Part shown: positions 22,528-33,455 of the stretch, piece by piece
Layout: the number at the start of each line of letters is the position of its first letter
Position numbering within the stretch: position 1 is the stretch's first letter
Source: Platycnemis pennipes
Taxonomy: Eukaryota; Arthropoda; Insecta; Odonata; Platycnemididae
Direction of reading: 5' to 3'
Assembly: GCA_933228895.1 (NCBI GenBank)
Contig: OW121849.1
Location: 126,236,849-126,300,848, forward strand
DNA length: 64,000 nt
The notes under the pieces: model-generated
Told to the model about the DNA's origin: nothing
Seen by the model: the letters and a program-made list of their open reading frames with translations, nothing else
Database searches by the model: none
Translations under genes and position numbers: made by a program

Positions 22528-22597
22528 CCTCATGGCATTTGTTATGACAAATGATTGCTATACGTCGGCGGAAAAAAAAGAAAACTTTTTCTCCTGA

Positions 22598-24876
22598 CCG
22601 GATGGGAGAAAATTCTCGTTATGAAAAATTTGTAAGGCGAAGCTGATGAACTTCGTAAGGACCAATGGAAAGTCTCGTACCTTAAAATGATGATGGCGAT
22701 GATGGCTACAGCTGTTTTGCTTCGGTAATTTTGCAAACAAACCTTTGGACAAGAAGTGATGTAGCTCAATGAGGTTATCCGAGTGATTTTTTCGTTATTT
22801 GCTTTCGATAATACTTGTGTGACATCGTGGACATGTGTACATTTAAAGCCAGCGGCATGATGTTACAGTCGTTTGCCTCAAAGTTTCGATTTTTATGAAT
22901 ACAACGAGAATAAATGAGAGATATTTACTTTGAATCCTTTGTTTATAATACTTATTAATGCGGAGAATGAAGGTTAGTTTATCGGAGCGAGGCACAAATG
23001 TAGAGGATTGGCCTTATCGGGAATGACTTACCCTTGATTTAATAGTCCGTATGAAGTTCATTATAGGGAATGGACTTCCCAGCGTACGATTTATTTTCCT
23101 CAATGAAACTAAATAGTATACCGGTAATAATTAATTACGTTATAACAAGAATAGTTGTCTTGTTTTTAAAACCAATAGTACGAAGCACGTTTATCCACGT
23201 CATGCTGTTGGATGTCAGGTAAAAGGAAGTTGAAGCATTACTTATCTTATTACATATCTTTATTTTCGCCAGAAGTATCACTGAATTTTGAAAGGCATAA
23301 CCCTTATGCTCACATTTACCTCTCTACCAACATTCACCGGTTTAAGTGCTATGATTTAGTTATTATCATCGGACATTCAGCAAAATACATTCTAATAGTC
23401 TTTGTCAAGAAAAACAACACTAACATCAATATCAGAAGGAAATGTCAATATTTTTACCTTCAGTAAATTCATTTAGGAATTTAAAGTGCAATTTTAAAAC
23501 ATAAAACCTGATCTTGATCGTCCTTCTTTGCTGAATAAATGCATTGGGGCATGATCCCATAATTCTATCCCATACATTAAATGGTAGTGGAATAAGGAAA
23601 AGTAGCACCTGCTATTCAAAACACTCAACACAAATGAACCCGCTTATTGATTTAAAAAATCATTACCGTCCGACACCCCAATATATGGAAAGGCATTAGT
23701 ATAAGCTAAACAGTGTTCTTTAATCATCACCATATCACATTCCAGCATAAAGTTTGTAAATGGCTATAATAATTCAAAGACCTGAATTTTTTCAAATGTA
23801 CTTTGTAGCCCTTTAATTAAATACCTATGTCGGCCACAAACAACATTTGTGGCAGAGTATAGTATAGCATTACCTGAATGTAATTCTCATGAACATCAAC
23901 ACTATAACTACACCACCGAAACATAAAACCATTCTCAAGTCTCGATTACATACATATAAAAAGACACAATGACCCTGGGTCTTATACTTGCCTCATGTCA
24001 TGCTAAAGAGATTATGATGAGCACTGCACTACGCCGCTACGTAACGTTACAGATCGATGTAATTGCATTAAGATAAAAAAAACTTCGGCACCAAATCAAT
24101 AGCAAAATATATCTACCTTGTAAAGGCATTGTTTTATTAACTTGAGAGCAGCAGACCTAATAAACGCGTTCTCAAAGAAACACATCGCACAGTGAGTACA
24201 TTTCAACTCATCTGGCACGTAAAAGGATTCGGAAATTAAACTATCTTGACTCTAACTTGTAACTCGTATCGAGTAACAATACTATCTGTCACCTAATTTG
24301 CCAATAAAATTACTAAAACACCACTCAGGGCCGAAAAATTGTTTCTGACGATTCGCAGAGCAATGAATGTTTTGGAAGTAATCAACAAATCACTGTCGAG
24401 ATGCGCACTTTCTCCACGGGAGAAAGAGATACGTCGGGCTCTTGAGTTGGACACTTACACCTCACCTTTGATAGAAGTCTGGGTTAGTCAGTCACTTATT
24501 GACATTGTACATACATACGTTTCTTCTTGCGTTTGTAAGCAACCTAATAAATAGCTTATTAGGCTCCTTGGTTGAGGTATTTTTACAGCCAAGTGTTAAA
24601 CAATACTTATGCCTCGAACTCATCTCGCTGGCTAATTACAATGCTAGGGAGTTGGGTCGATGTATGGAGCGGGCACTGCAAAAGTAAGATGAACTTTCGA
24701 GATTTAAACTATCTTGCCTACATATTACTCATTATTGACGTGAAATATCAACTGTATACCATTAAGTGATTACCTACTCAATTAAAAATCAGAGGTGGGC
24801 TCACTTTTGGGTTGAATAGGCTCGCTTGAATCACCCGTGTTGGTGCGCTCTTACAATTAGCCCAGCGGTAGACTGC
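22598..24876. other. Interior of the 8.1-kb insertion, no gene recognised
   Basis: Mostly A+T-rich, with no transposase domain. A stretch at about 24330-24480 is more CpG-rich and open on the plus strand (contains SLSRCALSPREKEIRRALEL), and could be an exon of the element's gene, but no function can be given. Confidence 0.3.
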
Positions 24877-25084
24877 TTCGGGCGATTGTTTAGGCACTGT
24901 TGACGTCATCGGGTATTCTTCAGCAGTGGCTTGGGGGGGAGGGAGTTTTCGGCGCGCTTTAAATTTCGCTATATTTAGCATTCAATATCTCGCGAAGGAA
25001 AACTCAGATTTACATGCAGTTTTCTTTGTTGAATCGAGAAAATAATTTTCTGTCCGCCTGTTAAATAAAAAAAAATCATGCAAG

Positions 25085-25948
25085 TTCCCCAATGGTCCAG
25101 GAGGAGCCAGGATTCCAGAAAAAATTAATCTGTTGGCCTTTGCAGACGATGTAGTGATTGTGGCCGAAAATAAAGAAGAGCTTAAAGAACTAACCACAAT
25201 ACTTTTAATGGAAGCCAAGAAAGTGGGCCTGCAAGTAAATGAAGGCAAAACCAACTACATGAAAATAAGCAGATATGAAGAGGAAAAGGATTATTTAGAA
25301 ATGCTCAATTATAAGTTCAAAAAAACAAATCAGTTCAAGTACTTAGGGGTAACAATAACAAGCAACAACAAAGAGGAGACCGAAATTCTCACCCGACTTG
25401 CGACAGCTGAGAGAACCTACTGGAGCCTAGTAAAACTTTTGAAGAGCAAACTCCTATCACGAAACACAAAAATTCGTATCTATACAACAATTGTCCAACC
25501 AGTACTACTGTATGGTTCCGAAATATGGTCGCTAACAAAAAGATCACAAAAAAAAACTGATAATGTTTGAAAACAAAGTGTTGAAACGAATATTCGGCCC
25601 CATTAAAGAGGGAGAGACATGGAGATTAAGGAAGAATAAAGAGTTGAGGGAACTATACAAAGGACCAGATATTGTGGGTATAGCCAGAAGCAGACGACTA
25701 AGATGGCTAGGCCATGTCCTCAGAAGAAGTGACAACACCATGTTAAAAATGATATGGAAAGGAAAACCGGAAGGCACCAGACCACCAGGGAGACCAAGAA
25801 TGCGCTGGAGCGACGAAGTGAAGAAGGACCTCGAAAAAATGGGAGCTCAACTCGACACAGCAGAGGACAGAAGGGCATGGAGGCGAGTGGTTGGCGAGGC
25901 CAAAGACCATTTAGGTTTTCAATGGCCACAAGAGTAAGTAAGAGTAAG
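25085..25948 (+). mobile_element. RTE-like LINE, right half to 3' end
   Basis: The frame resumes with NGPGGARIPEKINLL, then the catalytic box LLAFADDVVIVAENKEE, FKYLGVTITSNN, VLLYGSEIWSLTKRS, and the RTE-type tail RSRRLRWLGHVLRRSD and PEGTRPPGRPRMRW. One extra A in an A-run near 25554 shifts the frame, which then continues from 25563 to the stop at 25935-25937. Only about 11 bases (GTAAGAGTAAG) lie between the stop and the 15-bp duplication, a very short 3' end with a simple tandem tail, as RTE elements have. Apart from the shift and the insertion, the coding sequence is well kept. Confidence 0.85.
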
Positions 25949-25963
25949 TATTTGTAACATCCA
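25949..25963. repeat. 15-bp target-site duplication, right copy (RTE-like LINE)
   Basis: TATTTGTAACATCCA, identical to 16712-16726, directly after the GAGTAA-type tail of the LINE. Confidence 0.85.
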
Positions 25964-28900
25964 CCTCCGAGTCTCCGGCTAGCATCAGGTTTCGTTGCCG
26001 TCATAATTGCCGCAGACTCGAAAGGGGTCGCGCTTAGGGGTAGCCACGGCCACGGTGGATAGGTGGCTACCCGGCATTAGGGTCATGCGCACGAAGCAGG
26101 CGGAGAGACCTGAGAAGGACAGCCTTCTGCATTGCACTTGCAAGTGCATCCGCTTGCGCCCTGCACGCCGGGATGCACTTGAGATTTTCGACCAGTGAGC
26201 TCTTGACACCACCAAGCACGCCCACGATGAGGACTACCAGTTTCACAGAGTAGCCCGCGTACATTTGCCGGAGTTCACACAGCAGATCTTGATATTTAGT
26301 CCTTTTTTCAATCTCCTTCGCTGCCATGTTCGTTTCGGCCGGTGCTGAAAACTCGATCACGAACATGGCATGAGAGAGATTGTCGAGGAGAACGATATCA
26401 GGCTTCGTCGCCTCCAATTGCCTGGAGGTGGAGAAGGAATGATTCCACCAGATCTTACTCTTATCGTTCTCCACGATGAACTCGATGTCTCCAGGGACAT
26501 AAGGCAGCACCGGATTCGCATCTATACCGTAATGGTGTCTTAGATGGTAATACAACACCCGCAGACCTGAGTTGTGCCGGTTTATGTATGCGTTCTTCGC
26601 ATAAAAGCTGCATCTGGAGAGTAGATGACCTAAAGTCTCCGAGTGCCTTCGGCACGCTCTGCATCTCGTGTCCTTCACGTTTGCCCCAAAGATGAGGCGA
26701 TGGTACACGAGGGTGTTGATGACACCATCTTGGCACGCGAGCATGAATCCCTCGGTTTCGGACTTCAGACCTGTGGAGTGCAGGAAGGCGAACATGAGCT
26801 CCTTCGATAGCACATGCGTTTCCAAGTTTTGATAGAAACTTCCATGCATGGGCTTCTCGGTATGCTTGCGGAGCAGGATCTTTTGCTCCGCATTCTTTAT
26901 TTCGAGCTTTAACACGTCCGCCTTCAGCGACAAGATTGATTTGTCGCACGCTTCTCCGCTGGAAGTAAGGTCCAAGTCCAAACCGAGGCCGTCTGCTGCC
27001 CTTTTCGCCACCTGGAATAGGAACGCCCCTTTGCCGACACTCTCGTGTTTCTTTACAAGCAGCATAAGGGGGTCCGTGCTGTGGAACACGCGGCAAGCCG
27101 TATTAAGGACTACTCTGTCATGAAGGCACTCCAGGCTTATCAGCCCTCTACCACCTAGCTGTCTCGGGAGATACAATCTGGCGACAGAAGACTTCGGATG
27201 AAGACTACGGTATATGGTCTTCATTTTCCTCGTTCCCCTGTTGAGGTTTTGCAGCTCGTTGACATTCAATTTGATGCAACCGAAGGTGTAGAGCAGTGTT
27301 GGAACCACGAAGGTGTTGGTCGCAAGAACCTTGTTCTTGCCTGACAGGTCAGAGCTCCAGATTCGCCTGAGAGTCTGCCTGTATTTCGCTGCCAGCCTTT
27401 CCTTCACTGCTCTCACCTCCTGCAACCGGTGCTGGGGGACGCCAAGATATTTATACGCTTCGTCATCAAGATGACGAATAGCGTTTCCGTCAACGAGCTG
27501 CACGTCTTCCTGGTCTTCCGAAATCTTTCCTTTCGCCAGATGGATGGTCACGCACTGATCCAATCTGAATTCCATCCCTATATCCTCACTGTATCTGCAT
27601 ACAATGTCCAACGACAGGCGCAGGTCTTTCGCGCTTGAAGCATAAAGCTTCAGGTCATCCATATAGAAAAGATGGGTGACCTTATGCTCCCTCTTTGATA
27701 GGACACCGCACATATATCCCCTACCTCGTCTTAACTGAACGGACAGTGGGAGGAGAGATAAACAGAACAGGAGGGGACTGAGGCTATCGCTTTGAAAAAT
27801 GCCACTGTGGTAACAGGCATTTGATGCAGGACACAACCTCTGGGTGGACTTTCATGTACCTCAGCATGGCTATAATCAGCTCATGAGAGGTGGTATCAAA
27901 ACCTTCTTGTAGTCCACCCAGCCCATTGACAGGTTACGCTTGTATTGACAAGCATCCTGGCTCAAACACCTATCAATGAGCAGGTTGTCCTTGCATCCCG
28001 CGATGCCTTTCTTCGAGCCCCTCTGCTCGTACACTTCCTCCCATACCGGTTGGACGTGACGGAGGATAAGGTCGTTCAAGATGGAAGTGAACGCCTTGTA
28101 TACAGTGTTGAGACAGGTTATAGGGCGGTAATTCTTCGGATCGGACAAGTCTCCCTTTTTCGGTATTAGGACCATTCGCCCCTCAGTCAGCCAGGATGGA
28201 ATTGGCTCCGTCCCTGACAGGAAGGATGTGAAGATTCTGGCCAGGTGTTTGTGCGTGGAAGAGAACTTTTTCTACCAGAAGTTATTCACTGCGTCCATTC
28301 CTGGAGCAGTGTAGTTCTTCTTGCCAGAGAAGGCCTTTTTCACATCACTTTCCGTGACTGAGATGGGACGATCCATATCTTCTAGGTGGCGGTCACAAAA
28401 CTCTTTTAAGTGGGCAATAGCTGGAGTACCTTCGTTGAATGGTTTCCTAGTCTCGTAGATGTCCTTCCAGAAACGTTCCACCTCCGGGACAGTTGGTGGT
28501 GTTTGGACAACAGGTGGAGGGGGTCGGAAGAGGTGGAACGGCTGAAAGGAGAAGGTGGAGTTCTCTTTCCTGGCGTTGGTCCTTTTGACCAACTTCTTCC
28601 TCGCCATTGTAAGTGCCTGCACTCTATCCACCTCGTGCTGCTTAAGGATAAGCAGCACTCTTTTGTTCAGTGTGTGGTGGTCTCTCCGGGTTGCACGCGC
28701 AATGGGCTTGACCTTCGGCGTAAAAGCCCGACCGGAGGAAAGGTAATCCATCACACACTGAAATCTCGACACCTGTTGTCTTGCCAGCGTGATTTTGGCA
28801 TTAAGCTGTTTAAGCCTGTTTGCTGCTTTAATCTCCCAAGTGGCAGGCACTCGGGGAGGTGCCAACAGTGTGGCGGCAGCATATACCACGCAGTCTATTT

Positions 28901-29590
28901 CCCAGAGGCTACTCGTTTCGGTCAGGATCATATCTACGATGCCATTCAACTGGGACAGCTGTTGGTCCTGCAGAGAAATTTTATGATGAATATTTCTCTG
29001 CCTGGTAGTCGTCTCATTGTAGCTTATCGTGCTTTCCAACCGCTGAAGTAGATCAGAATCGGCCTTCGGCTCGTCTTCCTTCGCCGAAAGTTCGGCGGAA
29101 GCACCGGCAGTAGGAGGTACATCTGCCTTGGTAGGAGATTGAGCCTTGGCCGGTGGTGTACTACTCTGATCTTGCGGTTGGGGTGTCGTTTTCTTGCGCA
29201 GGTGATTGGCATAGTCGTGCAGATTCTGCTGCGACAGATGGTTATATTCAGGATGCATCTCACACCACAAAGAGTGCATCCTTGCCATGTATCCCCTGCG
29301 ACTTGGCTCACTGGCAGCATGGCAAGCGAGAAGGTCTCCCCTCAGGGTCTCCATCCACTCCATGCGAGCTCCCTTTTTTGATGGCATAGGTTTGCCACGC
29401 CCAATTTTGCTAGGGCCCTCATCCGAGAAGGGCAGGTTGTGGGTGGCGTTATTGGATTTCTTAGGAACCCAATATTTCCGCGAGTGGGGAGGTTAACCCC
29501 ACAAGCAGACGGCCACCATTAGCCGGCTGAAGCCGTTACCGGGGATGCCACGAGGTCCATTTTTGGTCCCATGGTCCATTTTTGACCCCA
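25964..29590 (-). mobile_element. R2-group LINE with restriction-like endonuclease
   Basis: Minus-strand element with a single long ORF that is nearly intact. The 5' edge is near 29590 (GGGGTCAAAAATGGACC repeated with variation); the 3' untranslated part is near 25964-26066. The element's 3' end may continue left of the RTE-like LINE (before 16712), in which case the RTE copy landed in its tail. No clear target duplication was found, and (ATT)n at 29587-29607 abuts the 5' edge. The encoded protein identifies it as belonging to the R2-like superfamily of LINEs that use a restriction-like, rather than apurinic, endonuclease. Confidence 0.8.
26067..29387 (-). pseudogene. R2-type LINE polyprotein: RT plus restriction-like endonuclease
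   Basis: Segments 29387-28272, 28175-27876 and 27836-26067 are all in one frame, separated by a single TAG (28272-28274) and by a region of about 100 bp (27800-27905) read one base out, implying two compensating indels. The amino-terminal part has GYMARMHSLWCEMHPEYNHL and a Pro/Ser-rich linker. The reverse transcriptase has VLIPKKGDLSDPKNYRPITC, QRGSKKGIAGCKDN, MGWVDYKK, GIFQSDSLSPLLF and catalytic FYMDDLKLYA. The carboxy terminus has a CX2CX8HX4C knuckle (CRACRRHSETLGHLLSRC) and an endonuclease with KPDIVLLD and VIEFSAP. These are the features of R2-like proteins, which nick DNA and prime reverse transcription at the nick. The breaks make this copy inactive. Confidence 0.85.
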
Positions 29591-29821
29591 TTATTATTAT
29601 TATTATTACCATTCAACAATATTATGACGTTTTTTTGTTATGGTCACAGTTAAAACACATTCTTGTTGACCAGATGGTATCTTTATCATTTACAGGATAC
29701 ACTACATCATGCTAGTCTACAACCAACTCTCTAATAATAGTCTGATTATCATAGTGTCACCTGTGATACAATGCTACCAACCTATTGTCAAAATCCATAT
29801 ATGTATTTCTATGACTTTCAG
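29591..29821. other. Intron of gene A with an ATT microsatellite
   Basis: Seven ATT units sit at about 29587-29607 at the LINE edge. The pyrimidine-rich stretch ending ATGACTTTCAG at 29821 is the acceptor of the next exon. Confidence 0.5.
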
Positions 29822-29907
29822 GGGCAGATTCAACAGGGCCAAGGCTAAGCGTTGGATTTCAGATGAAGTACCTCATGATCAACACAGCTCAATCACAAGG
29901 AATGTTG
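29822..29907 (+). CDS. Gene A internal exon
   Basis: An 86-nt block between TTTCAG and a GTAAAT donor. In the frame required by the exon at 13454-13617 it supplies one base, then 28 codons (GRFNRAKAKRWISDEVPHDQ ...), then one base. The peptide starts with a basic stretch rich in R and K. Its last base joins the first two of the exon at 34979 in frame. Phase agreement on both sides is the main evidence that the three exons form one gene. No domain is recognised. Confidence 0.6.
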
Positions 29908-30327
29908 GTAAATGCATTAAACAGAAAGATTTTGGCTATATCTTGACAAGTGTTATACTATCGTGGTTTCATAATGATTAATTTTATGGTTCCTGTCATG
30001 TTTCAATTTTAGGCTAAGTCTGGAAAGCATTTTGAGGTACTACCCTATTTGCATAAATCTAAGCTGAACCTAAATTCTGAAATGATCCCCTGTATTTGGA
30101 ACTCAATTTGGGAAATTAATTTATTATGAATAATCATCAACAATAGTGTTCTGAATATTTTGTGAAGAAAGATCTGGTGATTTCTTGGCAAATACATAAT
30201 TGTGAAGGAAATCTTCCCAGGTCTTTCACGGATATAATACATTCATAATTTCCACCGTTTATCTTAATGTTTTAACCCAATGGAAGACTTGAGAAGATTT
30301 CCTTCAACATTTAGTAAGTCACGATAA

Positions 30328-30553
30328 GGGCAATGGCCTAGCCACGTTGATACACCGGTTCCTGTCAGATCACCGAAGTTAAACAACGTTGGGCCCGGAT
30401 GGGTTTCCCCCTTCCATACCTCTACCGGGGTGTTCTTGTCCCGTCTGCAATTGGCGGCAGGTTAAATGTGGGTTGGCACAATGGATCTAAAGAGGTCTAA
30501 GTGCCAGGGGGGCTCCAGAAGGCCTCCGCCCACCTCTCCAATTTACATTTTTT
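30328..30553 (+). mobile_element. 5S rRNA-derived SINE, copy 1
   Basis: The head (about 30330-30410) is a diverged 5S rRNA: GGCCTAGCCACG, CGGTTCCTGTCAGATCACCG and AAGTTAAACAACGTTGGGC match the 5' two thirds of 5S, including the internal promoter C-box zone. The body (about 30410-30545) is unrelated to 5S and is shared with a second copy at 61717-61943. A 13-bp direct repeat TAAGTCACGATAA flanks it (30315-30327 and 30554-30566), showing LINE-driven insertion. About 11 bases of the 5S region (around ATGGG) are missing here but present in the other copy. Confidence 0.85.
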
Positions 30554-30750
30554 TAAGTCACGATAATGTTGGTGGAACTTGATCAGCCTTTCATTATGTA
30601 TACTGGTAAATTTAAATGTTTTGATTATACAGTCCTGTGGAAGACAAGGATTTTGCTTACATTTGTGAGATGAACCTCCTTTCCTTCGGGAGTCTGGGAG
30701 AAAAAAAAAACTATCTTATATTCATGCCAATATTTTATATAACATAGATA

Positions 30751-30923
30751 CAGTCAAGCCCACTTATATCAAACCTGTTTATAATGAAGTTCCGGTTATA
30801 ATGAAGTGAAGGCTATTCCCTATCTAAGGGAGGCTCTGAAAAACTGGTCCACATATAATGAAGTTCGGTTATTACGAAGTAAATAATCGACCCCTTGAAC
30901 TTCATTATAAACTTTCTTGACTG
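30751..30923. mobile_element. pogo/Tigger-like MITE
   Basis: The left end CAGTCAAGCCCACTTATA follows TA, and GTTTATAATGAAGTTC recurs inverted near the right end (GAACTTCATTATAAAC), which closes with CTTGACTG. The stretch also repeats ATAATGAAGTTC internally. Inverted CAGTCAA ends with a TA target are typical of pogo/Tigger elements. No transposase was found. Confidence 0.5.
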
Positions 30924-33455
30924 TGGTAGACTTGCACTGAATTTTTCATGGGTCTTCATCTGGGCTAGGCTCTTTCTCTCTCTCTGCGGATGTTTCAATG
31001 AACAACTTGCTCATCAATTTAAGGCAATGGTGGTGAGGGAGTCATTCAGTGACATGTTGGTGGAAGTGAAACTGGATGAAGACCCATGAAGGACACAATC
31101 AAAATATACATCAGGAAAGCACAAGGAAACAGGCTTGCAGTATAGAAATAAAATTTAATTGTTGTAAGGATTTTTTTCAAAGATTAACACATTGAGGACC
31201 GGCCATTTAATTCCAATCTCTTTGCATAGGACCGGGTATTTAAAGGGATTTTAACCTAAATGACATTGATGCTTGAAAATTGGTCTAGCATGCTTAATTT
31301 TTAACGTATTTTAATTAAATTTGAAACTTTACACTCACCAGATATTTTAGTATTTCGTTTTGGTGTGAAATTGGGTGAAACATGACCCTTAATGCAGAGG
31401 AACCTTGCAGAATCCACAGATATACCGAGTTTCCTTCCTAAGTTTATTTGCAGAACAAACTCAATACATCAGTGATGGATATTTCTTCTTCCCATACTCC
31501 ACTATCCTCTAGTGTATGTTTCACCATTCCCCTCGCTAGCCTTGCCAGGTTATCTCGACAAGGCGCTCACTGAGTCGGCTCTCCTCTATCGCAGTCCGTG
31601 TCATCATCGCTGGAAGATGCACTCCTTCCCTCCTCACACTTAGCCCAACCCTTGGCTACTTCCAAAACAAATTTTTGAAAGTCACACGACTAGATGTGTT
31701 CAAGGTTTTGTACACTACAAAAGAATTAAATAAGGCACTGTTGATTAACCACAGCACAAATTTTTTTGTTCACTTCTTAGTTTTTCTAAGCCCTGAAAAG
31801 TATGCCAAGCATGTATCTGCTCTATCTACTCCTCCCATGTACTTATGTATATCCTTTTCCTTCATTCCACAAGATGCACCACTACTAGTTGACACCATTA
31901 TTATAGAATTATAATAAGGGCTTATTATTTCTGGAGAAACTTCCCGGGAGACAAGATATACAGGAATTATTGCTGGAAATTAATGAAATCTGCTTGGACT
32001 TTAACGTATGTATGCACTTTTATAGGGTAAAAGCACAGCTCATTTCAACTAAGGAAATTATTCTTCAGTTGACTATGTGATTTGAGATCTCTAAAGAAGA
32101 GAGCACAGAACACAAGAACATTCCAGAGGAGACTAATATGCCTTCTAAGAGAAACGCATGAGCATAACAAAGATAAGCATTGTGGCCATGTGGTCCTTTT
32201 CTACCAAGGACTGAAAGATAGAGTGAATGCTGAAAGGCATCTCAGGATCCTTGGCCCTCTGCAGCTAATGCGTTTACGTTGAACAATGTAGATAGGATGC
32301 CTTGTGAGAAACCAGATCATAGTGAGTGTGAAAGCCAGCCATGAATACGGAAGGATCCAGATGGCAAATCATTTACCTCTTTAGGCCACTGTACATTAGG
32401 CGATTGGAGAATTACCAAAGAATAGATTTGGTATTAGCACTGACTGAAGAAAAACAATTCGATTATAACTCTTCCTTATTTGGTAAATGTATATAATTTA
32501 TGATTTCAGAACACTGGAAAGATTACAGAGTTAAAGTATTGGAAAAAGTAATATTTAAACTTTTTTTTTTCATGTGGTGACGCTTAGTGAACTTTTATTC
32601 ATGCATTTTATGAATCACTGAAAAAGAATAACGTTCATTTAAAAAATAAACATTTTAATGGAAGAAAACTATTCTAAATGATTGGAAGAAAATTCCTAAA
32701 TACACCAGAAGCAAATGGGAAAATAAGTAACTGATATTAAAATAATCAGAATAAGTTTTGTTCTCACATGCGAAAACATGGAAATCTCGGTGACCAGTCC
32801 TCAGTGTTCGGCACGCAAAACATGGAGATTTCCATGATCAGTCCGCAACGTGTTAAGAAAATAAAAGTAAATAAAAAGAAAATAAAAGTAATTTCAATAA
32901 TTTCAATCTGTCGTAGTTACTGCATGAGAAAACCAGTCTTAGTTCTGGCCCTAACAAGCACCTCTCAATAGAGGAGAATTTTTCGGTTCCCAGACATGTC
33001 CATTAATGGGAGGTTTGACTGTATATATTTCAGTGAAGTAACGTTTCATAGAACATTAATGATAGATGGTTCATAAATATTCATCGAAATGAGTGAATAA
33101 ACCAGGTGTATAAATGCTGAATGTAAATGCAGGAAAGGAAAGGTTCATATGGATTGAAAAATGGCAAAACAAACATGAAATATACCTCGCCGCACAACTA
33201 ATTCCGGTTTTTAAACCAAGGAAAAAATAAAAAATGTGAAGAGTGTGGCTAGAATCATAAATAACACATTTGAAACACAAAGAATCGTTGTTGACGATTA
33301 TAGCCACCTTCCCCACCAGGAAACACATGCATTCATGGTGTGTGATTATAGTCATGCTCTCCACGTGGAGAGTGATTTTCATCTGTGACTATAGTCACTT
33401 ACCCCACTTATAGCCCTTTGATAAGGGTCAGTTCCAACGTCTTCAATAAATAGTA
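30924..33455. other. Non-coding, intron of gene A with repeat ends
   Basis: No exon is convincing. TTAACACATTGAGGACCGG (from 31184) and the mirror form CCGCAACGTGTTAA (to 32856) are ends of TTAA-type repeats; the latter follows a near-palindrome CATGGAGATTTCCATG (32821-32836). GGAGGTTTGACTGTA near 33011-33024 looks like the right end of a pogo-like element and recurs near 46967-46980. Confidence 0.4.

Larger units (their letters stand above)
17361..22597 (+). pseudogene. Short reading frame split by the P element
   Basis: An acceptor (AATATTTCAG at 17343-17352) precedes an ATG at 17361. The frame (MDDYVAARSDNIPEIDAM...) is open up to the P insertion at 17417. If the P element and one copy of its duplication are ignored, it continues at 22528 (LMAFVMTNDCYTSAE...) to a TGA at 22595-22597, 41 codons in all. 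Near the end is a run of eight A; a shift of one base there would keep it open to a possible donor at 22632. A 5' non-coding exon ending GTAAGT (donor after 17253) lies upstream. The frame therefore looks like the first coding exon of the surrounding element. The product is not recognised. Confidence 0.45.
16947..25084. mobile_element. 8.1-kb insertion with inverted ends, host of the P element
   Basis: This segment interrupts the RTE-like LINE. GGGGAACTTGCATG at 16938-16951 is repeated inverted at 25077-25090, though the outer six bases partly derive from a palindrome in the LINE. Further in, the two ends share diverged inverted sequence: AACAGG blocks, then CCACTGC.GAAGA..ACCCGA and TGACGTCA..GTGCCTAA, found near 17090-17160 and inverted near 24880-24935. 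Subtracting the P element leaves about 3 kb. It carries a likely 5' exon ending at the donor 17253, an acceptor at 17352 and a short frame starting at 17361. The pattern fits a DNA transposon with long imperfect TIRs, of a family I cannot name. Confidence 0.6.

Noticed and set aside
26461..27096. 211-codon minus-strand frame
   Set aside because: It overlaps the R2-type polyprotein in another frame and has no domain.
28410..29051. 213-codon plus-strand frame
   Set aside because: Antisense to the well-supported LINE protein.
29587..29607. ATT repeats as the target duplication of the R2-group LINE
   Set aside because: The left counterpart (TTATTATTGTTAC near 16700) is similar but not identical, and simple sequence gives such matches by chance.
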